Shown: piece by piece, positions 46,214 through 56,372 of the stretch | Position numbering within the stretch: the first letter of the stretch is position 1 | Layout: each line of letters begins with the position of its first letter | Assembly: GCA_016201865.1 (NCBI GenBank) | Contig: JACQCA010000065.1 | Location: forward strand, 1-56,559 | Origin: Nitrospirota bacterium | GTDB taxonomy: Bacteria > Nitrospirota > Nitrospiria > JACQBZ01 | Length of the DNA stretch: 56,559 nucleotides | Reading direction: 5' to 3' | Position numbers and translations under genes: made by a program | The notes under the pieces: model-generated | What the model saw: the letters and a program-made list of their open reading frames with translations, nothing else | What the model was told of the DNA's origin: nothing | The model's database searches: none

Positions 46214-47463
46214 AATTCATAAAGGCGATCAAGAGCGGCCATCCCGGTTCCCTGTTCTCGGCCTTTCTCTATTTTGATGTCAGTTTCATGGTATGGGTCA
46301 TTCTGGGGCCGTTGGCGGTTTATATCACCCAAGACTTGGGTTTGTCATCGACGCAGAAAGGGCTGTTAGTGGCTGTCCCCATTTTAGGCGGGGCCCTTTT
46401 AAGGATCCCCATGGGAATCCTGACCGACCGGATCGGGCCGCGGAGGACGGGACTGGCCGGGCTTTTGTTGACACTGATTCCTCTAATATGGGGCTGGCTT
46501 TTTGCCGACGCATTGACCGAAGTGATCGTCACGGGCCTGCTGTTGGGTGTGGCCGGCGCAAGTTTCGCCGTGGCCCTTCCCATGGCGAGTCGGTGGTATC
46601 CTGCTGAGCACCAGGGCATCGCCATGGGCATTGCCGGCGCGGGAAATAGCGGTACGGTCTTAACGATGCTTATGGCCCCGCGTCTTGCCGAGCATACAGG
46701 CTGGCATGGGGTTTTAGGGCTGGCTATGATACCGATCCTGATCACTTTCGGGCTTTTTTTCTTGATGGCCAAGGAAAGTCCGAGCCAACCCGCGCCTCGG
46801 CCGCTGCGAGATTATCTATCCCCGTTCAAGAATGAAGATGCTTGGTGGTTTAATTTTTTCTACAGCGTGACCTTCGGCGGTTTTGTAGGTCTGGCCTCTT
46901 TTTTGGTGATCTTTTTCCATGATCAATACGGGCTGTCAAAGGTGATGGCCGGAAATTTTGCGGCGGCCTGCGTCTTTGCCGGCAGTTTCTTCCGGCCGGT
47001 CGGGGGATACCTATCGGATCGGTTCGGGGGCGTCCGTGTCCTTACGGGGCTGTATGTCTGTGTTGGAATTATGATGTTGGGTATAAGCCTTCTGCCGTCA
47101 CTGGCCGTTGTGACGGTCTTGCTTTTCCTGGGGATGATGGGGCTTGGGATGGGCAACGGTTCGGTTTTCCAGATCGTTCCGAAGCGGTTTGGAAATGAGA
47201 TCGGTGTAGTGACCGGAATGGTCGGGGCGGCCGGCGGATTTGGAGGTTTCCTCCTCCCGACGATTCTCGGGTCCTTGAAAGACTTCACCGGTTCCTTTAG
47301 AGCCGGCTTTTTACTATTTGGATTAATAGGGTTTTTATCTTCAGCGCTTCTCCAATCCATTTATCAAAAATCGTGGCGTCGTACCTGGTTGGTCACGGCG
47401 AAACCATCGGCGGGATTATCAACCAGCGGTCGGGTCGCGATGGAGGTTGTGTTCGGTGGGTAA
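46210..47463 (+). CDS. narK: NarK/NasA-family nitrate/nitrite transporter
   Basis: 417 residues, 12 hydrophobic helices, major facilitator superfamily. Nitrate-porter features: the [20 protein letters not shown] helix, the MFS motif DRIGPRRTG, and the nitrate signature [15 protein letters not shown]. It imports nitrate (or exchanges nitrate and nitrite) across the inner membrane, feeding the two reductases encoded upstream. Translationally coupled to nifI1 (ATGA). Its 3' end overlaps the next small gene by 8 bases. Confidence 0.94.
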   Translation: MKFIKAIKSGHPGSLFSAFLYFDVSFMVWVILGPLAVYITQDLGLSSTQKGLLVAVPILGGALLRIPMGILTDRIGPRRTGLAGLLLTLIPLIWGWLFADALTEVIVTGLLLGVAGASFAVALPMASRWYPAEHQGIAMGIAGAGNSGTVLTMLMAPRLAEHTGWHGVLGLAMIPILITFGLFFLMAKESPSQPAPRPLRDYLSPFKNEDAWWFNFFYSVTFGGFVGLASFLVIFFHDQYGLSKVMAGNFAAACVFAGSFFRPVGGYLSDRFGGVRVLTGLYVCVGIMMLGISLLPSLAVVTVLLFLGMMGLGMGNGSVFQIVPKRFGNEIGVVTGMVGAAGGFGGFLLPTILGSLKDFTGSFRAGFLLFGLIGFLSSALLQSIYQKSWRRTWLVTAKPSAGLSTSGRVAMEVVFGG

Positions 47464-47683
47464 AGGGTTGAGAGAACAGGTGGAGGGCCTTGAGCGGCGG
47501 CTGATCGTTGATGCCCTGCACAGGGCCCATGGTGTTCAGTCGCGCGCGGCGAAGTCATTAGGGATCAGCGAACGGGTCTTGCGCTACAAGATTAAAAAAT
47601 ATGAGCTTCAAATATCGACGAAATTGTCGGGGCGTGACAGAATTGTCGAATTTTCTATTTCTCCTAAAAAGACGAACGGTTAG
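47456..47683 (+). CDS. Orphan Fis-type DNA-binding protein, NifA C-terminal-like
   Basis: 75 residues from GTG 47456 (GGAGG nine bases upstream). [20 protein letters not shown] followed by [20 protein letters not shown] is the DNA-binding domain of a NifA/NtrC activator with no GAF or AAA+ part. It could be a stand-alone regulator competing for the same sites as the NifA-like protein, or the remnant of a duplicated activator. The recognition helix differs from that at 40125. Two copies of the shared operator word lie in its own 3' end (47617-47647). Confidence 0.78.
   Translation: MGKGLREQVEGLERRLIVDALHRAHGVQSRAAKSLGISERVLRYKIKKYELQISTKLSGRDRIVEFSISPKKTNG
47617..47647 (+). promoter_or_regulatory. 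Paired operator-like sites upstream of the porin-amt-glnK promoter
   Basis: GACGAAATTGTC (47617-47628) and GACAGAATTGTC (47636-47647), 19 bases apart. The composite TGT-N9-ACA-N4-TGT (47625-47646) parallels TGT-N10-ACA-N4-TGT at 41686. They lie about 185-210 bp upstream of the -24 element, inside the end of the Fis-type gene. Confidence 0.6.
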
Positions 47684-47715
47684 CAGTGGACCGGGATTTT
47701 CGAGTCGAATATTAC

Positions 47716-47727
47716 GACAAGATTGTC
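47716..47727 (+). promoter_or_regulatory. Operator-like site 103 bp upstream of the porin-amt-glnK sigma-54 promoter
   Basis: GACAAGATTGTC, an inverted repeat GACAA-N2-TTGTC, matching ACARRATTGTC. Its distance to the -24 element is almost the same as that of the element at 41698-41709 from its promoter. The rest of the 289-base gap 47684-47972 holds the promoter and a structured leader but no gene. Confidence 0.65.
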
Positions 47728-47829
47728 AAATATACCGGGACACAGTTCGATGAAAGTTTTTTGATTTAAACAGATATAACGTGTTAAATAGAAAAGGTAT
47801 TTAAAGAACCACTTATTCTGAAGAATAAT

Positions 47830-47845
47830 GGCATTGATCTTGCTT
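47830..47845 (+). promoter_or_regulatory. Sigma-54 promoter of the porin-amt-glnK operon
   Basis: TGGCATTGATCTTGCT, with GG and GC 10 bases apart, the same TGGCAT...TTGCT pattern as at 41809. Predicted start about 47856, giving a ~117-base leader with a GGATAC-GATGTC-GTATCC hairpin at 47870-47887. Confidence 0.9.
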
Positions 47846-47972
47846 TTATATGAGCGACAAGACCTTTCGGATACGATGTCGTATCCCTACTACCTCGGCA
47901 ACGAAGCCCGCTGGATTTAAGAATCCTTAAGACTGTTCTAAGTGCGAATTAACCTTGCAGGGAGGACACGTT

Positions 47973-49109
47973 ATGAGAATGGTGTTTCGTATTTTCGGTG
48001 TTTTTCTGGCCATCAACGCGGCCGCGGCCGTCACCGCTCGCGCGGCAGACGCCCCGCCCCCGCCCCCGTTTACCATCAGCGGGTTTGTGGACACCTACTA
48101 CAGCTACAACTTTAACCATCCCTATAGCATGAAGAATGGTGTGGGCACCAATTTCGATTTCGACCACAACACCTTCGGTCTGAGTCTGGCCGAGCTCGTC
48201 GTATCTAAAACGGCCGAGCCGGTCGGATTTCGAATGGACTTTGATTACGGTCCGACGACCGATTTTGTGCATTGCGGCATCGTGAACTGTGATCCGACGA
48301 AGTCCGCCGAGGCCACATACAAAAACATCCAGCAGGCCTATGTGACCTGGGCCACTCCGGTGGGGGTGACGCTGGACATGGGGAAGTTTGTGACGCACAT
48401 GGGGGCGGAGGTGATCGAGAGCAAGGACAACTGGAACTACACCCGCTCGCTTCTCTTTTGCTGCGCGATTCCCTATTATCACTCCGGTGTGCGGGCCAAT
48501 CTGCCGCTCGGGGACATGCTTTTCGTCAACGGCTATGTCTACAACGGCTGGAACAACGTGGTCGAGAATAATAAGATGAAGACCTACGGGGCTGAAATCG
48601 GGATCACACCGATCAAGCAGCTTCCGATCGTCTTGAACTGGATCGGGCCGGAAGAATGTACGGACCCGGCCGCCTGCAGTTCCCGCTTCACCAATAAACA
48701 GGTCTACGATGCCATCGTGACCTTTAATCCGATCGACGCTCTTTCCTTCATGGTCAACTACGACTATGGAAGTCAGAAGGATCGGATGGCGCCCTCGCAG
48801 AAGACGCTTAAATATTCCGGAGTAGCGGCCTATGCGCGATGGAAGGTGGATACGTGTAACACCGTGGCGCTTCGGTATGAGATGGTCAACGACAAGGACA
48901 ACCTCATGTTCTTCGGAACGACGCCCAACGGGAATAAAGTTCGGGAGCTGACGGTCACCGGCGAACACACGATCGCAAAAAACCTTTTAACCCGTCTGGA
49001 GTTCCGAAACGATAAGTCGGACGACAAAATCTATGAAGACAAGGACGGCCTGTTCACAAAAAAAGACAGCCAGAGCCGCGCGGTGCTGGGCGTTGTCTAT
49101 ATGTTCTAA
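47973..49109 (+). CDS. Outer-membrane beta-barrel porin (BBP2/OmpL-like)
   Basis: 378 residues from ATG 47973 (GGGAGG upstream; the TTG at 47955 is not used). A signal peptide is cleaved after VTARA, followed by a Pro-rich segment and alternating aromatic strands (FTISGFVDTYYSYNFNHPYS, GFRMDFDYGP, AALRYE-type strand VALRYEMVNDKDN) ending in the C-terminal phenylalanine VVYMF, as in outer-membrane barrels. It resembles the putative porin-2 family. First gene of a sigma-54 operon with an ammonium channel, so it may admit nitrogen compounds through the outer membrane. Confidence 0.85.
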   Translation: MRMVFRIFGVFLAINAAAAVTARAADAPPPPPFTISGFVDTYYSYNFNHPYSMKNGVGTNFDFDHNTFGLSLAELVVSKTAEPVGFRMDFDYGPTTDFVHCGIVNCDPTKSAEATYKNIQQAYVTWATPVGVTLDMGKFVTHMGAEVIESKDNWNYTRSLLFCCAIPYYHSGVRANLPLGDMLFVNGYVYNGWNNVVENNKMKTYGAEIGITPIKQLPIVLNWIGPEECTDPAACSSRFTNKQVYDAIVTFNPIDALSFMVNYDYGSQKDRMAPSQKTLKYSGVAAYARWKVDTCNTVALRYEMVNDKDNLMFFGTTPNGNKVRELTVTGEHTIAKNLLTRLEFRNDKSDDKIYEDKDGLFTKKDSQSRAVLGVVYMF

Positions 49110-49135
49110 CAAAATTCCTAAAGGAGAAATGAATC

Positions 49136-50527
49136 ATGAGAATCCAATGGATTAAAAGCAGGTTATTAGGTGCCCTGCTGCTTCTGGTTGCGATCACTCT
49201 CACTCCCGGGCTCAGCCAGGCCCAGGGGGAGGCTGTTCCTCCTGCAACGACAGAAGCAGCAGGCGCCCCAACGGCGCCGCCGGCGGCTCCGGCGCCAAAA
49301 GTAGACACCGGGGATACGGCCTGGGTGCTCACCTCCTCGGCCTTGGTTCTGGCCATGACCGCTCCCGGTCTGGTGCTGTTCTACGGCGGGATGGTGCGTC
49401 GGAAAAACGCTCTCGGAACCATGATGCACAGTTTCATCATCCTCTGTCTGATCAGCGTCCAGTGGGTGCTGTATGGATATTCCCTGGCCTTCGGACCGGA
49501 CAAAGGTCATATCATCGGAGGGCTCGAATGGCTGGGTTTAAACGGGGTGGGGTTGGATCCCAACGCGGATTACGCCGGGACGATTCCGCATCAGGCCTTC
49601 ATGATTTTCCAGGCGATGTTTGCCGTGATCACGCCGGCCCTCATCGTCGGGGCTTTTGCCGAACGCATCAAGTTCAGCGCTTTTTTGGTCTTTACGCTGC
49701 TTTGGGCCACGTTTGTATATGATCCTCTGGCCCACTGGGTGTGGGGAGTGGGTGGATGGCTCCGGAATCTTGGCGCACTCGATTTTGCCGGTGGGACGGT
49801 CGTGCATATCAGTGCGGGAGTATCAGGCCTGGCCTGTGCTCTATATTTCGGCAAGCGTCTGGGGTATGGACGTGAGACCATGGCTCCTCATAATATGCCG
49901 TTGGTCGTAACAGGAGCGAGCCTGCTTTGGTTCGGCTGGTTCGGGTTCAATGCCGGCAGTGCCGTGGCCTCCGGCGCGCTGGCGACCAGTGCCTTTGTGG
50001 TGACCAATACAGCCACCGCCGCCGCCGCTCTATCCTGGATGTTTGCGGAATGGGCTCATCGGGGAAAACCGACTGTATTTGGCGCGGCCAGCGGCGCGGT
50101 GGCGGGTCTGGTAGCCATCACACCGGCCTCAGGCTTTGTGGGACCGATCTCTTCGATCTGGATCGGGATCGGCGCCGGCGTCTTCTGTTATTTTGCAGCG
50201 GTCATTCTTAAAGGGAAATTGGGATATGACGACTCGCTCGATGCTTTTGGAGTTCACGGCATTGGCGGGACCTGGGGGGCGCTTGCCACGGGTCTCTTTG
50301 CCTCGAAGGCCATCAACTCGGGCGGCAACGACGGTCTGTTCTTCGGCAACCCCGGCCAGCTCATCCCCCAGATCACGGCCGTCGCGGCCTCGTGGATTTT
50401 AGCCCTGGTCGGAACCTTTGTTATCCTAAAGGTTGTTGATATAATCATGGGCCTGAGGGTGACGGAAGAGGAAGAGCGGATGGGGCTGGATTTGAGCCAG
50501 CACAACGAAAGCGGATATGTTCTTTGA
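49136..50527 (+). CDS. amt: Ammonium transporter Amt
   Basis: 463 residues. A cleavable signal peptide (LLGALLLLVAITLTPGLSQA) precedes an Ala/Pro-rich linker and 11 membrane helices, as in many bacterial AmtB. Landmarks: APGLVLFYGGMVRRKNALG, the Amt signature DFAGGTVVHISAGVSGLACA, the twin pore histidines in AFGVHGIGGTWG and the cytoplasmic tail. 26 bases after the porin and 28 before glnK, its usual regulatory partner. Confidence 0.97.
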   Translation: MRIQWIKSRLLGALLLLVAITLTPGLSQAQGEAVPPATTEAAGAPTAPPAAPAPKVDTGDTAWVLTSSALVLAMTAPGLVLFYGGMVRRKNALGTMMHSFIILCLISVQWVLYGYSLAFGPDKGHIIGGLEWLGLNGVGLDPNADYAGTIPHQAFMIFQAMFAVITPALIVGAFAERIKFSAFLVFTLLWATFVYDPLAHWVWGVGGWLRNLGALDFAGGTVVHISAGVSGLACALYFGKRLGYGRETMAPHNMPLVVTGASLLWFGWFGFNAGSAVASGALATSAFVVTNTATAAAALSWMFAEWAHRGKPTVFGAASGAVAGLVAITPASGFVGPISSIWIGIGAGVFCYFAAVILKGKLGYDDSLDAFGVHGIGGTWGALATGLFASKAINSGGNDGLFFGNPGQLIPQITAVAASWILALVGTFVILKVVDIIMGLRVTEEEERMGLDLSQHNESGYVL

Positions 50528-50540
50528 AATTTGTCTTTAA

Positions 50541-50894
<354 letters not shown>

Positions 50895-50896
50895 CG

Positions 50897-50927
50897 GGTG
50901 GGGACAGATTTGAAATCTGTCCCCACC
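50897..50927. repeat. 31-bp perfect palindrome between glnK and glnD, copy C
   Basis: The core GGGGACAGATTT, G, AAATCTGTCCCC (50900-50924) is identical to 8293-8317 and is extended by GGT and ACC arms. It lies 3 bases after the glnK stop and would form a 15-bp hairpin in the mRNA; no T run follows. Confidence 0.85.
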
Positions 50928-50971
50928 ATTGTGTGGTATGATAAGGCCCCGGAGGGAAAGATGAAGTAACG

Positions 50972-53596
50972 ATGCTTCGAGATTATCTACAGAAGCGGCT
51001 TGACGAAATCCGCCGGCATCACGCGCAGGGGGCGACGGGAGAACAGGTGATCGCGGCCCTGACGGATCTGACCGATGAGGTGATCGAACGGATCCATAGG
51101 GACGTTTTTGAAAAGGTTCCGTCCGACCGCCGCTGGACATTCGAGGACGGGCTGGCCGTCGTGGCGCTGGGGGGATACGGGCGCGGAGAGCGCTCTCCCT
51201 ACTCCGATATCGATATCATGTTTCTCCACCGGACGTCCGTCCGGGACGAGATCGAGAAGATCGCCGGCGTCATTTTGCAGAATCTCTGGGACGCGGGATT
51301 CCAGGTCGGGCACAGCACGCGAACGGTGGATGACTGCATCGCCATCGGGCGTTCCGATCTCACGGTCCGGACCGCTTTAATGGAGGCCCGATTCTTAGCC
51401 GGAAGCCGAACGTTGTTCGATCGCTTCCGATCCCGGTACCGGCGGAAGGTGGTCGGTCATCAGCCGGATCTTTTTGTCAAGGCCAAGATTCGCAGCCGCG
51501 AGGCCGAGTGTGAACAGTACGGGACGACCATCCACCTTTTGGAGCCGCACATCAAAAAAAGCCGGGGAGGATTGAGGGACCTCCACCTCCTGCGCTGGCT
51601 GGCCCAGATCCGGCATCAAACCGCATCGCTCGAACAGCTGAAACAACAGGGCGTCCTGTCCAAACAGGATCATCGGGCCCTTTCCGAGGCGCAGGAGTTT
51701 TTATGGCGCGTCCGCAACGAGCTTCACTTCTTCGCCGGCCGGTGTCAGGATTCGCTGACGTTTGACGAACAGGTTCGCCTCGCGGCGCAGTGGGGTTATC
51801 ACGACAACCGGGGTCTTTTGGCCGTCGAGCAATTCATGCAGCGATACTATGACCATACGACGGCCATTGCCGAAATCACCGGCCGCGCCGTCGAGGGCAT
51901 GATCGCCCGAAATGCCTGGCGCCGCGCCTATCACCGGTGGACCCGTCGCACGGTCGGGCGGTACTTCCTTTTATCCGGCGATGAAATCGCCGTTCTTCCC
52001 GAATTCCGGGCCCACGTCTTCGGCCGCGGAGATCGGGTGTTGATGCTCTTCCGTTATGCTCAGGAACATCACGCCCGCTTTTCGGCCGAGACACAACGGC
52101 TGTTGATGGAAGCGATGGGACAATGGCCCAAGGATCATTTTTCGAATAGGGAATCCTGCGCGGTATTTTGGGCCATCTTGTCGGGATCCGCCGGGGTATC
52201 CGAAACCTTGCGCGATCTTCATCGGTTCAGGATCCTCGAGCAGATCCTGCCGGCCTTCAAGCGGGTGAGAGGGTTGATGCAGTTCAATCTGTATCACAAG
52301 TATACGGTGGATGAACATTGCCTTCGTGCGGTGGAAGAGGCCGAGAAGATGTCCGGCCAAGAGGGCGCTTTGGCCCACATCTTCCGTGAGATCCGGCAAA
52401 AGGGGATTCTTTTTCTTTCATTGCTGCTGCATGATCTTGGAAAAGGTCTCGGCGGCGATCACTCGGAGGAGGGGGCGGCCGTCGCCTTGGATGCCGCCCG
52501 TCGGTTGGGGCTCGATCCGGCCATCCGAGATCAGCTCGTTTTTTTGGTCAACCAACACCTCCTGATGACGCATTTGGCCTTCCGCCGGGATCTTGCGGAT
52601 GATCGAGTGCTGGTCCAGTTTGCAAAAACGGCGGCCACACCGGAGACGCTCAAGATGCTTTATGCGCTGACTCTGGCCGATATCACGGCGGTCGGGCCGG
52701 GCACCTTGACGGCCTGGAAACAAGATCTGCTGTCCGAACTCTTCACAAAGACGCTGGAGATCCTGACGGGCGAAACCCTGATCGTGGCCGAAGAAGAAAA
52801 GATCAACCGCGTCCGGCAGATGATTCGTTCCCGCCTTAAAGACCTCTATGAATCAGACTGGCTGGAAGGGCAGTTAGCGGCGATGACGACGCGGTACCTG
52901 ATTGCGACGCCGCCGGAACGGATCATTTCAGATCTGGAACGGGTTCATCACCTTGAACCCAAAAGCGTAAAGGTTTATGCCGAGAACGACGCCGAACGAA
53001 ACTTGACCGAATACAGCGTGTATACCTTCGACGGCCTCATGCCCGGAATCTTCTACAAGATGACGGCGGTTCTGGCGGCCAAGGGCCTTCAGATTCTGAG
53101 CGCGACGATTACGACGTGGTCCAATGCGATCGTGGTGGATACCTTTCGGGTACAGGACCCCGATTTTTCCGGGCCGCCCGCGTCCTATCGTCTTGAGGAT
53201 GTCCGGGAGACGATCGCCCAGGTGCTCCTGGGGCGGAAGGCTCTGGATCATCCGTCCAGCGTCGGCGTGAGGATCCGGTCGGGTTCGCCGGTTTTGCCGA
53301 GGACGGCCCCGGTCCAGATCGAACTGGACAACAGCACGTCCGAAAAATACACCATCATCGAGGTGTTCGCCCCCGACCGCACCGGACTGTTGTCGGTGAT
53401 CGCCCAATCGCTCTTCACCCTGGGCCTGTCCGTTCAGACGGCCAAAGTGGCGACCCATTTGGACCAGGTCGTGGATGTTTTTCATGTGACCGATCAGGCT
53501 GGACAAAAGATCACGGATCCTGATAGAATCCGGCATCTTAAACAGACCTTGGCCGAGGATATCGAACAGTTTTTGGAAACCACTCGGGTTCAATGA
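50972..53596 (+). CDS. glnD: PII uridylyltransferase / uridylyl-removing enzyme GlnD
   Basis: 874 residues. Nucleotidyltransferase domain with [18 protein letters not shown] (about 67-84), a GlnD-specific helical linker, an HD domain with [18 protein letters not shown] (about 482-499), then two ACT domains ([20 protein letters not shown] and [20 protein letters not shown]) that sense glutamine. It modifies PII proteins with a T-loop tyrosine (39767 and 50556). The start at 50972 is preceded by a tiny open frame ATG AAG TAA at 50961-50969 that uses the GGAGGG site. Confidence 0.97.
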   Translation: MLRDYLQKRLDEIRRHHAQGATGEQVIAALTDLTDEVIERIHRDVFEKVPSDRRWTFEDGLAVVALGGYGRGERSPYSDIDIMFLHRTSVRDEIEKIAGVILQNLWDAGFQVGHSTRTVDDCIAIGRSDLTVRTALMEARFLAGSRTLFDRFRSRYRRKVVGHQPDLFVKAKIRSREAECEQYGTTIHLLEPHIKKSRGGLRDLHLLRWLAQIRHQTASLEQLKQQGVLSKQDHRALSEAQEFLWRVRNELHFFAGRCQDSLTFDEQVRLAAQWGYHDNRGLLAVEQFMQRYYDHTTAIAEITGRAVEGMIARNAWRRAYHRWTRRTVGRYFLLSGDEIAVLPEFRAHVFGRGDRVLMLFRYAQEHHARFSAETQRLLMEAMGQWPKDHFSNRESCAVFWAILSGSAGVSETLRDLHRFRILEQILPAFKRVRGLMQFNLYHKYTVDEHCLRAVEEAEKMSGQEGALAHIFREIRQKGILFLSLLLHDLGKGLGGDHSEEGAAVALDAARRLGLDPAIRDQLVFLVNQHLLMTHLAFRRDLADDRVLVQFAKTAATPETLKMLYALTLADITAVGPGTLTAWKQDLLSELFTKTLEILTGETLIVAEEEKINRVRQMIRSRLKDLYESDWLEGQLAAMTTRYLIATPPERIISDLERVHHLEPKSVKVYAENDAERNLTEYSVYTFDGLMPGIFYKMTAVLAAKGLQILSATITTWSNAIVVDTFRVQDPDFSGPPASYRLEDVRETIAQVLLGRKALDHPSSVGVRIRSGSPVLPRTAPVQIELDNSTSEKYTIIEVFAPDRTGLLSVIAQSLFTLGLSVQTAKVATHLDQVVDVFHVTDQAGQKITDPDRIRHLKQTLAEDIEQFLETTRVQ

Positions 53597-53626
53597 CGAT
53601 CCCGAGAAAAGGGATAGAGTCGCAAC

Positions 53627-53640
53627 GACGCGAGCCCCTA
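53627..53640. repeat. Dispersed 14-bp word upstream of glnA
   Basis: GACGCGAGCCCCTA, identical to 19815-19828, in the 73-base glnD-glnA gap, 29 bases before the glnA start. No sigma-54 promoter is seen in this gap; TACAAT just after the word could be a -10 but lacks a clear -35. Confidence 0.6.
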
Positions 53641-53669
53641 CAATAAAATTCGCAAAGGAGGAGATGTTC

Positions 53670-55079
53670 ATGAATGTAAAAGAAGTCTTGGAATTTGCCA
53701 AAAAGAATCGCGTTGAGGTGGTGGATTTAAAGTTTGTGGATTTTCCGGGGACCTGGCAGCATTTTACAATTCCGGTGGACGAAATGACCGAGGCCCTTTT
53801 CAAAGAAGGTTCCGGATTCGACGGCTCGTCGATCCGAGGCTGGCAGGCGATCAACAACAGCGACATGCTGGTGATTCCGGATCCGAGCACGGCGATCATC
53901 GATCCGTTCTGCCAGGCGCCGACCTTGAGCATGGTCTGCGATATCCTGGATCCGATCACGCAGGAGTCGTACAGCCGTGATCCACGATATATCGCCAAAA
54001 AGGCCGAATCCTATCTCTTGAAAAGCAAGCTCGGCGATGTGTCCTACTTCGGCCCGGAGGCGGAGTTCTTTATTTTCGACGGGGCGCGTTTCGACCAGAA
54101 CACGCACAGCGGTTACTACTTTATCGAGTCAGACGAAGGGGTCTGGAATGCCGGAAAGGAAGGCGGCAATCTGGGGTACAAGCCCCGCCATAAGGAAGGC
54201 TATTTCCCGGTCGCTCCCACGGACAGCCAGCAGGACATCCGGTCCGAGATGATCCTCGAGATGAAGAAGGCCGGCGTCGTGGTTGAAAAACAGCATCACG
54301 AGGTGGCGACGGCCGGTCAGGCTGAGATCGATATGCGGTATGATTCGCTCGTCCGGATGGCGGACAAGATGATGCTGTACAAGTACATTGTGAAAAACGT
54401 GGCCAAACGCCATGGGAAGACGGTGACCTTCATGCCGAAACCGCTGTTCGGCGACAACGGAACCGGGATGCATACCCATCAATCGATCTGGAAGGACGGG
54501 AAGCCTCTCTTTGCGGGGAAGGAATATGCGGGGATCAGCAGGACCTGCCTCCATTATATCGGCGGCATCTTGAAGCATGCCCCGGCCCTTGCGGCCTTCA
54601 CCAACCCGACCACGAACTCCTACAAGCGTCTCACGCCGGGCTTTGAGGCCCCGGTCTTTTTGGCCTATTCCAGCCGGAACCGTTCGGCCTCGGTGCGGAT
54701 CCCGATGTACTCCGCCAATCCCAAGACCAAACGGATCGAGGTTCGTTTCCCGGATCCGGCCTGCAATCCATATCTGGGATTTGCGGCGATGTTGATGGCC
54801 GGCATCGACGGCATCGAAAACAAGATCGATCCGGGATTGCCCATGGACAAAGACCTGTACGATCTGGAGCCTGAAGAGGCCTCTAAGATCCCGACCATGC
54901 CGGGCAGCTTGGATGATGCCTTGGACAACTTGGAGAAGGATCATAACTTCCTGTTGAAGGGCGGCGTCTTCACGAAAGACGTGATCGAGACCTGGATCGG
55001 CTACAAGCGGGAGAAAGAGGTGGATCCGATGCGATTGAGACCGCACCCGTATGAGTTCTTCCTCTACTATGACGTTTAA
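53670..55079 (+). CDS. glnA: Glutamine synthetase, type I
   Basis: 469 residues from ATG 53670, eight bases after AAGGAGG (an ATG at 53664 is too close to that site). Landmarks: [30 protein letters not shown], the ATP-binding segment [16 protein letters not shown], and [10 protein letters not shown]. The [11 protein letters not shown] segment near residue 395 contains the tyrosine that is adenylylated in GS-I beta enzymes. It assimilates the ammonium produced or imported by the upstream operons into glutamine. Confidence 0.98.
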   Translation: MNVKEVLEFAKKNRVEVVDLKFVDFPGTWQHFTIPVDEMTEALFKEGSGFDGSSIRGWQAINNSDMLVIPDPSTAIIDPFCQAPTLSMVCDILDPITQESYSRDPRYIAKKAESYLLKSKLGDVSYFGPEAEFFIFDGARFDQNTHSGYYFIESDEGVWNAGKEGGNLGYKPRHKEGYFPVAPTDSQQDIRSEMILEMKKAGVVVEKQHHEVATAGQAEIDMRYDSLVRMADKMMLYKYIVKNVAKRHGKTVTFMPKPLFGDNGTGMHTHQSIWKDGKPLFAGKEYAGISRTCLHYIGGILKHAPALAAFTNPTTNSYKRLTPGFEAPVFLAYSSRNRSASVRIPMYSANPKTKRIEVRFPDPACNPYLGFAAMLMAGIDGIENKIDPGLPMDKDLYDLEPEEASKIPTMPGSLDDALDNLEKDHNFLLKGGVFTKDVIETWIGYKREKEVDPMRLRPHPYEFFLYYDV

Positions 55080-55119
55080 GAGAACGGAATAGGAGTAAGG
55101 GAGGTATCCGCACCCCATC

Positions 55120-55156
55120 GAAGAACCCCGCCTTTACGGGCGGGGTTCTTCATTTT
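55120..55156. terminator. Terminator between glnA and ilvA, probably bidirectional
   Basis: GAAGAACCCCGCC (55120-55132), loop TTTACG, GGCGGGGTTCTTC (55139-55151), then ATTTT. The 13-bp perfect stem lies between two convergent genes; the A-rich upstream arm flank also gives Ts on the minus strand, so it could serve both. Confidence 0.9.
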
Positions 55157-55183
55157 GGCAGTGCACATCTCCATCCCGCCGCG

Positions 55184-56368
55184 TTAAAGCAGTGGATAGC
55201 CGGTCCGCTTCAGCCGGGTAATAATCCTATGGTTGTGGTCCGGGCCTCGGGTTTCCAGCGCGAGGTCGATCCGGCTCCGGGTGATGGGGAGGCCGGGCGA
55301 GAGGCGGTCGTGAACGATATGGAGGATGTTGGCGCCGAGCCCGCCGATGACGGCGGTCAGCCCGGCCAGCGCCCCGGGCCGGTCCGGGAGAACGACCGAG
55401 AGGCGTTGAAGACGGCCGGTCCGGACCAGGCCGCGTTCGATGATCCGCTCGATCAGTGTGACGTCGATGTTGCCGCCGCTGATGACGAGGCAGACCGGGC
55501 CAAGAAGCCGACGGCCGTGATTCAGCAGCGCCGCCACGGGCGCGGCGCCGGCCCCCTCGGCGATGATCCGATTCTGCTCCATGAGAAGCAGAATCGCTTC
55601 CGCGATCTCATCCTCCGCCGCCGGAATCATCCGATCCAGATACCGTTTCAGAATCGGCCGCGTGATCCGTCCCGGCGATTTTACGGCGATTCCGTCGGCC
55701 AGGGTGGGACGGGCCGGCGCCGTGACCCCGACCACGCGGATTCTGGGATTAATCGCCTTGGCCGCGATCGCGATCCCCGAAGCGAGCCCCCCTCCTCCGA
55801 CCGGAACGAGAAGGGTCCGGATCTCCGGTCGCGCCTTTAAGATCTCCAGCGCGATCGTTCCCTGTCCGGCGATCACGGCCTCGTCGTCGAAGGCATGGAT
55901 GAGAATCCTTCCGGAGGTCCGTTCGATCTCCCGCGCCATTCTCATCGCCGCGTCGAAATCCTTTCCATGGATGACCACGCGGGCGCCGTAGGATCGGGTC
56001 GCTTCCTGCTTTGCGATCGAGGCCCCTTCGGGCATGACGATCGTGGACGGGATGTCGTGTGTTCGGGCCGCGAGGGCGACGCCCTGGGCATGGTTCCCCG
56101 CCGAGGCGGCGACCACCCCTCTCCGCCGCTCGGCGGCCGTCAGGAGGGCGATCCGGTTGAAGGCCCCCCGGATTTTGAACGATCCCGTCGTCTGAAGATT
56201 TTCAAGCTTCAAATAGACCGGAATCCCCATCCGAAGGCTGAGCGAACGGGAGGGGACGAGCGGGGTGGGATCAACCGAGGAACGGATGGTCTGATAGGCC
56301 CGGTTGATTTCGTTGAGTCCAATCGTCATCGGATGAAGATTCTTTGGATAGGGGTTGAACGCGTTCAT
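55184..56368 (-). CDS. ilvA: Threonine dehydratase with C-terminal ACT domain
   Basis: About 394 residues on the minus strand. PLP-dependent fold type II: the Schiff-base lysine is in LQTTGSFKIRGAFNRI, SAGNHAQGVALAA binds the cofactor phosphate region and VPVGGGGLASGIAIAAKAI is the glycine loop. An ACT-like domain follows from about 315 (SVVLPDRPGALAGLTAVIGG), which suggests allosteric control. It converts threonine to 2-oxobutyrate for isoleucine synthesis. The frame also opens at GTG 56374 and ATG 56371, but the -10 element overlaps those, so 56368 or a later ATG is more likely. Confidence 0.92.
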   Translation of the reverse strand: MNAFNPYPKNLHPMTIGLNEINRAYQTIRSSVDPTPLVPSRSLSLRMGIPVYLKLENLQTTGSFKIRGAFNRIALLTAAERRRGVVAASAGNHAQGVALAARTHDIPSTIVMPEGASIAKQEATRSYGARVVIHGKDFDAAMRMAREIERTSGRILIHAFDDEAVIAGQGTIALEILKARPEIRTLLVPVGGGGLASGIAIAAKAINPRIRVVGVTAPARPTLADGIAVKSPGRITRPILKRYLDRMIPAAEDEIAEAILLLMEQNRIIAEGAGAAPVAALLNHGRRLLGPVCLVISGGNIDVTLIERIIERGLVRTGRLQRLSVVLPDRPGALAGLTAVIGGLGANILHIVHDRLSPGLPITRSRIDLALETRGPDHNHRIITRLKRTGYPLL

Positions 56369-56372
56369 CATC

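Noticed and set aside
47684-47829. Exact TGT-N10-ACA site for the porin-amt promoter
   Set aside because: Only TGT-N9-ACA (47625-47639) and TGT-N13-ACA (47724-47742) were found, so the classical NifA site is not claimed there; only the shared ACARRATTGTC element is.
53597-53669. Sigma-54 promoter for glnA
   Set aside because: No GG-N10-GC with a TGGC/TTGC match in the gap; glnA probably depends on upstream transcription or a weak promoter not recognisable by eye.
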